64,000 nt of DNA from Corynebacterium aquilae DSM 44791 (GCF_001941445.1 NZ_CP009245.1:2751992-2815991); one strand, 5' to 3'. Positions 18,279 through 27,229 are shown, counted from the first letter of the stretch. Made by a program: numbers and translations. Notes: generated by a model not told the origin, from the letters alone.

Positions 18279-18515
18279 GATGAGCGTCCTTTGCGGTGTG
18301 CAAACGTGTCACCGGTGGCACAAGCCGCGCCACCGGCCGCTTGTCATTCAACCGGGTGCCGGACGTTTTGGCAGGGGGCTTGGCCTTTGATTCGGGCGTG
18401 ATCCCACATCGCGGTGGATGCATTACCCCCGTTGTTGAGCGTTACCAGATAGTGCGAATCGCGTTATCCGATGATGCGATTTTGCAATCCGAAAAGGCCA
18501 ACCCCGCTAAAACCG

Positions 18516-18573
18516 GACACACTTTTTGTCCTATATCCACGACACGCCGTGCAGACACACATTTTGTCCTATA
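18516..18573. repeat. Doubled terminal sequence at the right end of the IS1249-like element
   Basis: GACACACTTTTTGTCCTATA (18516-18535) and GACACACATTTTGTCCTATA (18554-18573) differ at one base and are 38 bases apart. The inner copy matches the left terminus better at that base. Confidence 0.75.
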
Positions 18574-18603
18574 GCCCGCAAGCTACACCTGACACGCAGC
18601 ACA

Positions 18604-18632
18604 CAAAAGCCCGCCCCCAAGAAGGGACGGGC
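18604..18632 (-). terminator. Terminator of the 18.7-kb exported-protein gene
   Basis: On the minus strand GCCCGTCCC-TTCTT-GGGGGCGGGC is followed by TTTTGTG. It lies 21 bases after the stop at 18653. Confidence 0.75.
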
Positions 18633-18652
18633 AACGCCTTGTTTAAGCTGCG

Positions 18653-19129
18653 CTAGGCCTTGAAACCAAACAACTTCGCCAGCCACACAAATGGAGAGGC
18701 AAAAGCCTTCACCAAGCTTTCCAACGCCTCAAAAGGTGTCTTCAACATTGCGATCTGATCTTCGCGGGCTTTTCGGTCTTTAGCCGCCTCAACATCAGCC
18801 TTCGTGATCGGCTCAGTCACACACGGATAGTCATAACCGAAGTACTTATCGATGACCATGCGATCCTTGTAATAGTCGACGCACTTATCGATGTCTTCCT
18901 GGGTGGTCACGCCATAGTGCAAAATCGTGCGATCACGATGCTCCCGGGCGAACTTTTGCTCCGGGGACTCCGCCTGCGCGGGCGTAGAAACCGAAGAAAT
19001 CACCGCTAGCGGACCAGAAAACACCGGCAGGGAATCCGCAGATGCCGGCGCGGTGAGCGAAACAAAACTCAGAGCAGTGCCCAAGGCAATAGCAGCCGTT
19101 GCTCGGGGTGTACGCCGTGCCATACCCAT
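18653..19129 (-). CDS. Exported protein of unknown family, copy 1
   Basis: A 158-residue exported protein. The signal peptide begins MGMARRTPRATAAIALGTAL, with likely cleavage after ASA or AQA. The central part holds LHYGVTTQEDIDKCV, a spaced pair of Cys (about 36 residues apart counted from IDKC to YPC) and YPCVTEPITKADVEAAK. The same block occurs in the next gene upstream on the strand, so the two are paralogues. The C-terminus (about 130-158) is hydrophobic and aromatic, probably a membrane anchor. RBS GAGGAG lies 9-10 bases before the ATG at 19129; a longer frame to 19219 lacks a signal peptide at its start. Function unknown. Confidence 0.75.
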   Translation of the reverse strand: MGMARRTPRATAAIALGTALSFVSLTAPASADSLPVFSGPLAVISSVSTPAQAESPEQKFAREHRDRTILHYGVTTQEDIDKCVDYYKDRMVIDKYFGYDYPCVTEPITKADVEAAKDRKAREDQIAMLKTPFEALESLVKAFASPFVWLAKLFGFKA

Positions 19130-19247
19130 GATCCTGTTCTCCTCGATGTAGCCCACCAACTTCACCGGCCTGCTGCCCTTACATAGAGCAAGCAACACAG
19201 CCGCGACTGGTGATGACATTTAATTGCTCGTATCTTAGCGCGAAAAA

Positions 19248-19283
19248 GCCCCCGGCGGGAAGTGTTCACTTCACCGCGGGGGC
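19248..19283 (-). terminator. Terminator of the 19.3-kb exported-protein gene
   Basis: Arms GCCCCCG (19248-19254) and CGGGGGC (19277-19283) with further pairing of GAAGTG/CACTTC inside. On the minus strand it is followed by TTTTTCGCG. It lies about 55 bases after the stop at 19339. Confidence 0.75.
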
Positions 19284-19338
19284 AACGCAAAAATCAGCGG
19301 AGGTGGACAACCGCCACTTCAACCCGCACGCTTAAGGT

Positions 19339-19854
19339 CTAGGAGCTAGCCAAGAAGTTTTCGCGCGCACCCCGAATGCCATCCCACAACCAATTGATCG
19401 GCAGCATCAAAACGCTGAGCACACCAACAATGACGGCCACCGGGGCGAAGAAGGCGCGCTTGGCGAACTGGTCGCGCTTGGCGTTTGCAATGTCCCGTTC
19501 AGTAATCGGCTTTAACGGGCACGGGTAGTTGTAGGGGAACTCCATCGCCACAATTGGCTTGCCGGCGTATTTCGCCACGCACTTGTCGATATCTTCTTGG
19601 GTGGTGACACCGTAGTGCAGCACCGAGTGCATGCGCTTGTTTTCCTGGTAGGCCTCATCGCGGGCCTTTTGGTTTTCCGGGGAATCAGGGTCGTTGCCGC
19701 TGGCCGAAGACCCGGACTCAAGTGCCTCAAAGAACAAAATATCCAGAGACTTATCGAACTCGTTGGGAATATCGGCATGCGCTGGGGTCACGGCCCCAGC
19801 CAGCAACGCGCAAGAGCACAGCCCGGCAATCAGACGACGGCGTGTTTTCAACAT
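19339..19854 (-). CDS. Exported protein of unknown family, copy 2
   Basis: A 171-residue exported protein. The signal peptide (1-27, MLKTRRRLIAGLCSCALLAG..., cleavage after AHA) is followed by a Ser/Asp/Glu-rich stretch. Then comes the shared block LHYGVTTQEDIDKCV and YPCPLKPITERDIANAK, and a true transmembrane helix (about 137-157, FAPVAVIVGVLSVLMLPINW). RBS AAAGGAAAAG precedes the ATG at 19854. It lies upstream of copy 1 on the same strand, with its own terminator between them. Topology is predicted as extracellular domain with C-terminal anchor. I know no named family for this block. Confidence 0.75.
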   Translation of the reverse strand: MLKTRRRLIAGLCSCALLAGAVTPAHADIPNEFDKSLDILFFEALESGSSASGNDPDSPENQKARDEAYQENKRMHSVLHYGVTTQEDIDKCVAKYAGKPIVAMEFPYNYPCPLKPITERDIANAKRDQFAKRAFFAPVAVIVGVLSVLMLPINWLWDGIRGARENFLASS

Positions 19855-20057
19855 TTCTTTTCCTTTTCCATTCAGCGCCACCACATCGGCGTGCACGGCT
19901 GCAATAGTGCTCGCCGCAGGCGCGGGATGCGGATTCACCATACTGGGGGATTACCCCCTATTTGCCCCTCAGTGTAGACCTTTCACCCCGAAAAAAAAAG
20001 GCATACTTATAGCGGAATTTACCCCAACCGCACCCCCGCACGCCTGCAAGGATAGTT

Positions 20058-20522
20058 ATGAATAAAGCCATCGTCGCCAGCATCGCAACGCTTGTCAGTT
20101 TGAGCAGCCTCGGCGGCTGCCACGGCGAGCCTGAACACGTGGACGCGATCGGGAAGCTGGTGCGTGCAGGCGCCCCCTTCACCCTTAACGATGTCTATCC
20201 CGGCGTGGTCGCCAAAGGCTATTTCTTCTGCCAATACTCTGATCCCAGTGAGGCAGCCCCCTACGGCTTTAGCAAAGCCCAGTTCTACACCGCGGATAAT
20301 GACGTCCACATGTGGGAGACCGCCACCGCCGTGGGAGTCACTTTCAACGATGGTTCAGCGCCGATCATCGAATGGTTTCCTGCCTCCGAGGTCGACGCCT
20401 GCGACGACACCAACAATCGCGGCAAGACAATCGAGCCCGATCAGGTCATCACCATCACCCAGGTGAACAAGGATCTGGGCCCGCAGGGAACCCGCATGGT
20501 GCCCACTTTGCGGCTCACCTAG
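20058..20522 (+). CDS. Small putative lipoprotein
   Basis: A 154-residue exported protein. The N-terminal signal (1-20) ends in LSSLGGC, which fits a lipobox with Cys at about residue 21. The mature part has three further Cys and no motif I can name. RBS AAGGA lies 7 bases before the ATG. It is divergent from the exported-protein pair and just upstream of the ABC transporter genes, but a gap of almost 200 bases makes co-transcription uncertain. Confidence 0.65.
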   Translation: MNKAIVASIATLVSLSSLGGCHGEPEHVDAIGKLVRAGAPFTLNDVYPGVVAKGYFFCQYSDPSEAAPYGFSKAQFYTADNDVHMWETATAVGVTFNDGSAPIIEWFPASEVDACDDTNNRGKTIEPDQVITITQVNKDLGPQGTRMVPTLRLT

Positions 20523-20717
20523 CGGCCAGTGGCGGTTTTTGCGTAGTTGTCTCAGTGGGTGGGGTCAGGTCGTGGCACACAACTGTTGCTCGCAGCTGGT
20601 TGGTATAGGCATGCACTAGGCTTAACGCAGACCCTTTTCGCCTGCATGCTGCTTGGAGTGTGCGGGGAGAAGAATACTTTTTTGCCGCTTAAACGAGTTA
20701 CGCGAGTTTGTCCTGTC

Positions 20718-21434
20718 ATGACTAGTCCTTCCCCCACTCCAGCTATGGCTGTCTCTGCGCGCAGCGTGTCCGTCACCTATGGCCGGGGCCAGGCCGCTGT
20801 GAGCGCATTGAACAATGTCAGTGTCGCAATTCCCCGCGGCCAGTGGACAACGCTGATGGGGCCGAGTGGTTCCGGCAAGACGACCTTGTTGCACGTGCTA
20901 TCGGGTCTTATCACCCCGGATTCCGGCAGCGTGACGCTGCACGCCTCCCCGGGCGGGCAACCGGCACTGCAGCTGCACAGCCTCTCGGAGGCGAAGCGTA
21001 CCCAGCTTCGGGCCTCCCGCATCAGTTTGGTGTTCCAGGACTTCAACCTGGTTCCAGTACTAAACGTGGCGGACAACATTAGACTGCCCAGCCGCCTATC
21101 CCACCAGAAGATCGACAAGGCTTTCTACGAGCAGCTCGTGGAGCGTCTCGGGTTGGGTCCGCGATTGAAGCACCTACCCCACGAGCTTTCCGGCGGGCAG
21201 CGCCAGCGGGTGGCGATTGCGCGCAGCGTACTCAGCCGCCCAGATGTGATCTTTGCGGACGAGCCCACCGGGGCGCTTGACTCGGAGACCGGCCAGGAAG
21301 TGCTGTCGCTATTTCGGGAAATGGTGTCCCAGTGGGGCAACACGGTAGCAATGGTGACCCACGATGAAGACGCCGCCCGCCAGGGCGATGCGATTGTGCG
21401 TTTGAAGGACGGCCAGATTGTGAGCGCTTCGTGA
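20718..21434 (+). CDS. ABC transporter ATP-binding protein (MacB/LolD type)
   Basis: A 238-residue ATPase. Walker A is MGPSGSGKTTLLHVLSG (about 50-66), Q-loop VFQDFNLVP, signature LSGGQRQRVAIARS, Walker B VIFADEPTGALD, and the H-loop His in MVTHDEDAA. This pattern is that of the FtsE/LolD/MacB class, which drives FtsX-type permeases. The ATG at 20718 is chosen because the protein then starts shortly before VSVTYGRG, as in relatives; the open frame extends further upstream without similarity. It overlaps the permease gene by 4 bases. Confidence 0.93.
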   Translation: MTSPSPTPAMAVSARSVSVTYGRGQAAVSALNNVSVAIPRGQWTTLMGPSGSGKTTLLHVLSGLITPDSGSVTLHASPGGQPALQLHSLSEAKRTQLRASRISLVFQDFNLVPVLNVADNIRLPSRLSHQKIDKAFYEQLVERLGLGPRLKHLPHELSGGQRQRVAIARSVLSRPDVIFADEPTGALDSETGQEVLSLFREMVSQWGNTVAMVTHDEDAARQGDAIVRLKDGQIVSAS

Positions 21435-23866
21435 TTCGTGTCGCCCTCGCCCAGCTTCGTCGTCGCCCCGGCCGATACATTTCCCTGTTTTTCGCGATTG
21501 CAGTGGCGGTCGCACTGACTGTGGCGACTGCGGCTATTTCGCTGTCACTCCAGCACACGGTCAATAACCTGTTTGCTAAGCCCTACCAGGACACCGCAGC
21601 AGTAGTGATGGTGCGTGGCAACCAGGACGATATCCAGCGCACCATTGATGTGTCCTGCACTCAGCCCGGTGTGACTGACTGCTCCTACGATCGCCTGCTC
21701 CAGGTCGCCATGCGTGGCGAGTCCGGGGTGTACCAGTCGGTGTTTTTGCAAGCCATTGATGAGCATATGCAATGGCGTGAGGTTGAGGCGGGTCAGCTTC
21801 CCGTTGGCCCTGGCGAAGCAGCAACTGCCGACCCCACAGTTCCGTTGGGATCCCAAGCTAGCGTCGCCGTGCCTGGCCAAGCATACGATCACGTGGTGAC
21901 CATCGTCGGGCATGTGGAGCCTTCAGCTCGGGAACGTTTGATGGGGGCGGATACCTTGTTTGTTTCCCCGGCCGCGTTCGTCGATTGGGGTATCGGCGGC
22001 GGTGCTGGGGAGTTGCGTGTGGCGGCACCCGCCGAACAAGCCACCACCATCGTCGACAACATCAAGCAACAGCTTCCCGATACCCAGGTAGTTGCTGGCA
22101 AAGCCTGGATCAAGGATCAGGCCAATCAGTACTTAGGATCCCGCGACCGCTATTTCCTGCTGCTGCAGCTTTTCACCCTGACCGTCGCAGCGGTGGCAGC
22201 CCTGGTGATTGTTTCCGCTTTTAGCGTGGTGGCGGGTTCCCGCCGCCGCGAGTTCGCGCTCCTCAAGAGCATCGGTGCGACACGAACCCAGCTGTACGGC
22301 AGCGTCTCCACGGAGGCGATTCTTCTGGGCCTCATCGGTGGCGTGATCGGTGCGCCCGCCGGCCTGTGGCTGGCGGGGATTGCTGGCCGCAACGCAGACA
22401 AGTTGGGTATCCGCGTGCCGCTTGAAAATGTGCACCTGGATCCGGTTGCAATGGTCCTGGTCGGCATCGCGGGTGTGCTGGTCACGGTGGCAGCTGCTCT
22501 TCCCGCTGCCCGCGGTGCTATCAGGTCCGATGTGGTCAGCTCCCTGACGGCAAATGCCGCCAATGGTCGTGGCTCGGCCGCAGCAACCACGGCGGGCATC
22601 ATCGTTGGGGTACTGCTGATGGTTTGTGGCATCGGCGCGAATACCGTCTTTTCTTTCAGCGGCCAAAAAGCCATCGCCGTGGCGGTTGGTGCCGGCGCGC
22701 TGATCATCTTGGGCCTGGTGTTTATCGTGGCTGCCCTGCTACCGCGCCTGGTGGCGTTGGTCGCGCCACTAGCGCGGGCACTTCCAACTGTGCAGATTGG
22801 TTTGGCATTCGTCGGACGCCAATTGGGGCGTGCAGGCGCGATTGCCGGCATCATCGTCGCCGGCACCGCCCTGATTGCCTCGGTGTTGGCAGGCCAATCC
22901 ACCATCAGCGAGCATCTCAACGCTAAAGCTCAAGGCCAGTCCTCCTCCGATGTCACGGTGAGCAGTCTCGAAGGTCCCTTGCCGGAGGAGCTCATCGGCC
23001 AACTGGCCGCCACTCCAACTGTCGGCTCTCTGGTGGCTCCATCGGTCGTTCCGGTTTCTCTTCCGGGCAACGATCGCCCCGCCGATAAGGCCTATGTGTT
23101 GTCTCGCGATGAGGCGGCAGCGTCCTTCCGCGGTACCGGTGGCGCGCTGCCCGGGGAGTTGGTGTTGAGCAAGTACTCCTCCTTGCGCGGGAAAGCCAAG
23201 GATGGGGATACGTTCACGATCGAGATTATGCGCACCCCGGTCACTGCCACGGTGCGCTACTCAGAGGGCACGAACACCTTTATCGATCCGGCGTTGATTC
23301 CCGATCTTGGTGTCCCCCTGCCGCCAGCAACGACTGCGTTCATGCAACTTGAGGGGCCGGCCGTACAGGCAGCTAATAATGAGGGGCTTCGCGCGGTGGA
23401 AGATACGATTCGTGCCAACGGGGCGCGGGTATCACTGGCGGAGAGGTTCACCGCCCGCCAGGACATTTTGGATTCCACCGATCGCATCCTGACGTTGTCG
23501 ACGTTGATGACGGTGATCGCTGCTTTGGTCGCTGCGGTGGGTGTTACGAACACCGTCATTTTGGCGGTGCGTGAACGCGCCCGCGATCACCAGTTGCTGC
23601 GCAGCGTCGGAATGACCCGTGGGAAGCTTTCGGCCGCGCTGCTGGTCGAGCTGACCGCATTGTCGCTGCCGTCAAGCCTCATCGGGGTGCTGGCCGGCGG
23701 GGTGGTGGGCCACTCGGTGGCTACCACTGTCACAGGAACAAACGGCAGCACAGCTTCTGCCTTGGCCCAGTCGGCGACCCTGTTCGCAGCGGTTGTCGCT
23801 ATTGCCATCGTCGGCGTTGCGACCATTGGGCTCTTCGTGAGCTTGCTTCGCCACAGGGAGGACTAG
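21431..23866 (+). CDS. FtsX-like ABC transporter permease
   Basis: An 811-residue membrane protein starting with GTG that overlaps the ATPase stop. Topology: one N-terminal helix, an extracytoplasmic domain (about 45-235), three helices with the FtsX core (RRREFALLKSIGATRTQLYG), a middle bundle, a second extracytoplasmic domain, and a final three-helix FtsX core (RERARDHQLLRSVGMTRGKL). The duplicated FtsX architecture is usual for actinobacterial exporters of peptides, antibiotics or lipoproteins. Substrate unknown. It is convergent with the GH16 gene. Confidence 0.9.
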   Translation: MIRVALAQLRRRPGRYISLFFAIAVAVALTVATAAISLSLQHTVNNLFAKPYQDTAAVVMVRGNQDDIQRTIDVSCTQPGVTDCSYDRLLQVAMRGESGVYQSVFLQAIDEHMQWREVEAGQLPVGPGEAATADPTVPLGSQASVAVPGQAYDHVVTIVGHVEPSARERLMGADTLFVSPAAFVDWGIGGGAGELRVAAPAEQATTIVDNIKQQLPDTQVVAGKAWIKDQANQYLGSRDRYFLLLQLFTLTVAAVAALVIVSAFSVVAGSRRREFALLKSIGATRTQLYGSVSTEAILLGLIGGVIGAPAGLWLAGIAGRNADKLGIRVPLENVHLDPVAMVLVGIAGVLVTVAAALPAARGAIRSDVVSSLTANAANGRGSAAATTAGIIVGVLLMVCGIGANTVFSFSGQKAIAVAVGAGALIILGLVFIVAALLPRLVALVAPLARALPTVQIGLAFVGRQLGRAGAIAGIIVAGTALIASVLAGQSTISEHLNAKAQGQSSSDVTVSSLEGPLPEELIGQLAATPTVGSLVAPSVVPVSLPGNDRPADKAYVLSRDEAAASFRGTGGALPGELVLSKYSSLRGKAKDGDTFTIEIMRTPVTATVRYSEGTNTFIDPALIPDLGVPLPPATTAFMQLEGPAVQAANNEGLRAVEDTIRANGARVSLAERFTARQDILDSTDRILTLSTLMTVIAALVAAVGVTNTVILAVRERARDHQLLRSVGMTRGKLSAALLVELTALSLPSSLIGVLAGGVVGHSVATTVTGTNGSTASALAQSATLFAAVVAIAIVGVATIGLFVSLLRHRED

Positions 23867-23912
23867 ATATAGAACAAGTTTCTCCTTGGACTATGGCCAA
23901 CAAAAGCTATGG

Positions 23913-25121
23913 TTACCACCGGCCGAGAAATCCAGGATTTATCACACCAGCTCTCAATAGCACATGCAAGACCCCTCCTAGGATTCCAAGAACACTCAAC
24001 AAAACGAGCATCGCTTGCCCTGGAAGCGAAGATCCATCTTCCGCAGGATCCCCTCCATCCACAGAAGGCTCCGGGGCTTCTTCGAAAACACCGGGTTCAC
24101 TATCTGACCGCTTCTCAACCTGAACAAGTACCTCATCGATGAGGAAGTGCTGCTCAGGGAAATCTTTTTGTGGATCAACGTGGGCCACCCAGGGCATGGC
24201 GCCGTCTCGTTCAACCAGGTTGTTCAAAATGAGATGCCACGGTTGATTTAAAACTGCCGAAAAGCGGCCCTCGTTGAGATAGTGCGAATCTTGTGCAGTG
24301 ACAGGTAACCCAACGGGTTCCCCATCAAAGGTGTAAACAATTTGCCCATCGAAGACCTCAACGCCCCAAACATGCCAAGAATCAAACATGTTTTCCACAC
24401 TTTTCCGGCGCATGATGTTTTCGGATCCACCTGAAGGCTTGTAGCACCCCAAATGTGTAGCAGAGTAATTCGTCGTTGCCCGCGATGTGTAGAACTCAGT
24501 GATATCTAATTCACCGTAGGGGCGCCGAATCCCCTGCGAACAGTAGGAGGTATCGTTCTGCATCCAAATACTTGGCCGCAGCCCGTCAATTTGCGATTCA
24601 GCTGTAGCTTTCGCACGCACCTGGACACGAAAGTTTCCTGCGGGAATCTTAGGTCCGTGGATCCGCGCACCCGAAAACTTCTCTACTTCGCCGGGGTCGC
24701 ATGGACTTTCACTGACGTTTTCTGGCGCCTGCGTTTCCGAGCCGGAAAGGCAATGCCTACGCGTCACAATGTCGAGTACACCATCGTGAATGGTTACATT
24801 CTTCCTAGAGAGTTTTTGCGCGGGGTTTAGCCAGGAGTCCCGCTCAAAAAAGTGCCAATGATCGATATCGGATTCTGCATCGAAGTGAGAACTCGAAGCA
24901 GCATCTTTTTCCAGATACGGCTCTCGTTCGATGCGCTCCAAGGTGTACGAAGTTAACGGATGGCTTTCAAGGCGTCCGGGTGTAGCCCCCGAGCGATTGG
25001 CCAGTTCCCCGCCTAGATGTTCCCGTGTTTGGGCTTGCGCAGAGACAGGCCCCAAGGGGGATCCGGACATCAAGCCAAAAACACATGCCACAGCCGAAGC
25101 CGTCTTCAGACTCTTATTCAT
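23913..25121 (-). CDS. Membrane-anchored glycoside hydrolase family 16 protein
   Basis: A 402-residue exported enzyme. The signal peptide (1-30) is followed by a beta-jelly-roll domain (about 80-345). The GH16 catalytic motif ExDxxE is present as GELDITEF (Glu-Leu-Asp-Ile-Thr-Glu, about residue 207-212). VQVRAKATAESQ..RPSIWM before it and WHVWGVEVFDGQIVYTFDGE after it are typical of the fold. A Pro/Glu/Ser linker leads to a C-terminal hydrophobic segment (about 365-390). GH16 enzymes cleave beta-linked glucans and galactans. Its position at the border of the glycan locus suggests it trims or remodels a surface polymer, but that is inference. Confidence 0.85.
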   Translation of the reverse strand: MNKSLKTASAVACVFGLMSGSPLGPVSAQAQTREHLGGELANRSGATPGRLESHPLTSYTLERIEREPYLEKDAASSSHFDAESDIDHWHFFERDSWLNPAQKLSRKNVTIHDGVLDIVTRRHCLSGSETQAPENVSESPCDPGEVEKFSGARIHGPKIPAGNFRVQVRAKATAESQIDGLRPSIWMQNDTSYCSQGIRRPYGELDITEFYTSRATTNYSATHLGCYKPSGGSENIMRRKSVENMFDSWHVWGVEVFDGQIVYTFDGEPVGLPVTAQDSHYLNEGRFSAVLNQPWHLILNNLVERDGAMPWVAHVDPQKDFPEQHFLIDEVLVQVEKRSDSEPGVFEEAPEPSVDGGDPAEDGSSLPGQAMLVLLSVLGILGGVLHVLLRAGVINPGFLGRW

Positions 25122-25903
25122 TATCTAACTTTTCTCGCCTCGTCATTGACGAGCACTAACCCTATTGGTTTAGGCGGCTAACGCAAAAAGGGAGCCGAGC
25201 CCTAGCCCGATCACCCTTTCACGTAACAAACAGTCGCGATTGAAAATATTCTGGACACAAACCCCTCAATCGCAAAGCCTCCAGTACCGGTTCACAGCAA
25301 TTGACTACAGTGAGATCGACCTCCTCGAGGATCTCATCAGTAGCGTCATCCAGAACTCCACTGATCGCGCACTGACACTGCCCACAATGACGACGAGAGA
25401 CATGGTCATCATTGCAGCGGCCGACATGACCCAACACGTTTCCTTAAGAATGGAAAATGTTCGGGAACCGAAGCCTTCGCGATGCCGGGATGAGTCCCAG
25501 CGAATTTCTGACAGCCTACCCGTTGATAGGTATGCCCCTTTCACATTTTCTAGTAATTTCGAAATATCAGCGCGCGTTTTCGAAACGACACACAGCTTGG
25601 AGCACTAGCAGCTCAGAGCCCGAATACCTTGCCTTCCGGAATCATTCCGCCCCCACCCGATCTACCTTCACTCCTTTTGCTTCAGCAGTTTTAGAATGTG
25701 CCCGTCCATACCACTTGCTACAACGTCGCATGAAATGACACTAAGTTGACTCCCCCATGCCACAACCACACGGCAAGGCGTCTTTGAACCCTAATCGTTC
25801 TCTAGAGAGGCCCCTCAAGGCTTATACTTATTTTTCGAGCTTTCTTGCGCCGTCGAAGCTGAAAACAACCCTAAAGAAAGGATCGGGGAAGTAATCCCAC
25901 GCT
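25122..25903. other. Gap at the left edge of the glycan locus, possible gene remnant
   Basis: About 780 bases. Short frames exist on both strands but none has an RBS and a coherent product. On the minus strand, 25219-25437 ends in a stretch with protein-like composition (EEVDLTVVNCCEPVLEALRL), and the overlapping frame at 25305-25544 has a hydrophobic stretch. Together they may be debris of a frameshifted gene. A -10-like TATACT lies at 25823-25828. Confidence 0.35.
25823..25828 (+). promoter_or_regulatory. Possible -10 element for the glycosyltransferase at 25.9 kb
   Basis: TATACT lies about 75 bases before the start codon in an AT-rich stretch. No good -35 element is seen, which is common for corynebacterial promoters. 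Confidence 0.35.
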
Positions 25904-27229
25904 ATGCACATCCTTCTTATCAGCCACTATTGGGAGCCCGAGCAGGGCGTAGTTCAGCGTCGCTGGCAGTGGTTGTCTGAGGCTCTACGCGGCGCGGGAC
26001 ATCACCTCACAGTGATCGCTCCCCCACCCCACTATCCGGGGGGAAAACTCCTGACGGACGAGCCGCGGTGCCAGACCGGCGCTATCGATGACAGCAAGAC
26101 CGGTCTAACCATCTATCGGACTGCATTCACGGAACACGACCAGTCGATCGTGAGCAGAGTTAGTGGCCAAGCGAAAGTTATGCAATCACAACTGGCTTGC
26201 GCAGCCAAAGCAATTCGCAGAGCTCGCCGTCAAGGACATCCCGTCGATGCTGTATGTTGCACAGTCCCAGCCCTTCCTTCCGCAGTCGTTGCCTATCTCG
26301 TAGCAAAACGTCATGCCTTGCCTTTTATCCTTGAGCTTCGCGACGCCTGGCCGGAGATCCTTGATTATCTAGATCAATGGTACGACCACGACAAGTCAGT
26401 GTCACTACCCATGCAAGCCAAACTCAGCTTGTTCCACATTCTTATGAAGTTGGGTGGAAAAGCCCTAGGGGTCATGATCAAAGACTCCGATGCAGTCATT
26501 ACAACCACCAAGTCTCTAGCCCGACTGGAAAGAGCGAAGGGCTGTCGAAATGTGATTACCGTGCGAAATCGGGCAAACTCGGGCATTCCTAATTGCAACG
26601 AATACCCCCAACGAGAAACAGGTCCCCTACGAATTCTCTACGCCGGCACAGTTGGGCGCGCGCAAGGAATCGAAAGTGCCATTGAAGCCCTTTCACTTGC
26701 GCAGCAATCTGGAACCGAAATCGAGATGCGGGTTGTTGGCAGTGGCGCGCACCTAAAACCGGTACGCCGTAAAGCACTTGATCTTAAAGCACCCGTCGAA
26801 TTCTTCGGCAGAGTGTCCTTCGATGAGGTCACCAACCATTACCGGTGGGCGGATTCTGTACTAGTGCATCTCCAGGACTGGGAACCCATGGAATACACAA
26901 TCCCGTCAAAACTTTTTGAAGCGATGTGGGCCGAAAAACATGTAACAGCGGCAGTTGCCGGCGAGGCTGCACAAATCGTCGAGACGTCTCAAATAGGAGA
27001 CGTGGTTCCCCCGATGAATCCCGAAGCACTGGCGCAGCTTTGGGCCAATCTTGCCCGCAACCGTGACAGACTGAATGTCGACGGCAACGGTTCCGCATGG
27101 TTTGCGACCAACCAAAGCCTGGAGCAGCTCTCAGAGGAGTGGATGAAAGCGCTTTCCATTGCAGTAGAAGAGCACCGCAGCCGTTCACATTCCCTAAAGA
27201 GTCGCGTTGTACGACTCCTCAAGAAGTAA
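25904..27229 (+). CDS. Glycosyltransferase family 4 (WbuB-like)
   Basis: A 441-residue GT-B glycosyltransferase. The N-terminal acceptor domain starts MHILLISHYWEPEQGVVQRR, the pattern of WbuB-type amino-sugar transferases. The C-terminal nucleotide-sugar domain (about 240-420) has ILYAGTVGRAQGIESAIEAL, VVGSGAHL, FFGRVSFDEV and SKLFEAMWAEK. It probably adds a sugar to a lipid-linked glycan at the cytoplasmic membrane. It is the only glycosyltransferase of the locus on the plus strand and faces the split asparagine-synthetase-like gene. Confidence 0.88.
   Translation: MHILLISHYWEPEQGVVQRRWQWLSEALRGAGHHLTVIAPPPHYPGGKLLTDEPRCQTGAIDDSKTGLTIYRTAFTEHDQSIVSRVSGQAKVMQSQLACAAKAIRRARRQGHPVDAVCCTVPALPSAVVAYLVAKRHALPFILELRDAWPEILDYLDQWYDHDKSVSLPMQAKLSLFHILMKLGGKALGVMIKDSDAVITTTKSLARLERAKGCRNVITVRNRANSGIPNCNEYPQRETGPLRILYAGTVGRAQGIESAIEALSLAQQSGTEIEMRVVGSGAHLKPVRRKALDLKAPVEFFGRVSFDEVTNHYRWADSVLVHLQDWEPMEYTIPSKLFEAMWAEKHVTAAVAGEAAQIVETSQIGDVVPPMNPEALAQLWANLARNRDRLNVDGNGSAWFATNQSLEQLSEEWMKALSIAVEEHRSRSHSLKSRVVRLLKK

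Larger units (their letters stand above)
15799..18466 (-). mobile_element. IS21-family element nested in the IS1249-like element
   Basis: Perfect 26-bp terminal inverted repeats (15799-15824 and 18441-18466, outer end TAACGCGATTCGCACTAT). The interior holds istA and istB on the minus strand with overlapping ends, the IS21 hallmark. No clean target duplication is seen: the flanks are CCGGAG on the left and TCCGAT on the right. The ends do not begin with the TG...CA common in IS21, so the true outer base could be off by a few positions. Confidence 0.85.
14397..18577 (+). mobile_element. IS1249-like element (IS256 family) interrupted by an IS21 element
   Basis: Terminal inverted repeats of 26 bases (left 14397-14422 starting GGGCTATAGGACAAAAAG, right 18552-18577) match at 25 positions. 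An 8-bp target duplication GCAAGCTA flanks it (14389-14396 and 18578-18585). It carries one transposase gene at 14544. A 2668-bp IS21 element sits inside it near the 3' end, so the original element is about 1.5 kb. The right end carries a second copy of the terminal sequence 38 bases further in (18516-18535). Confidence 0.88.
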
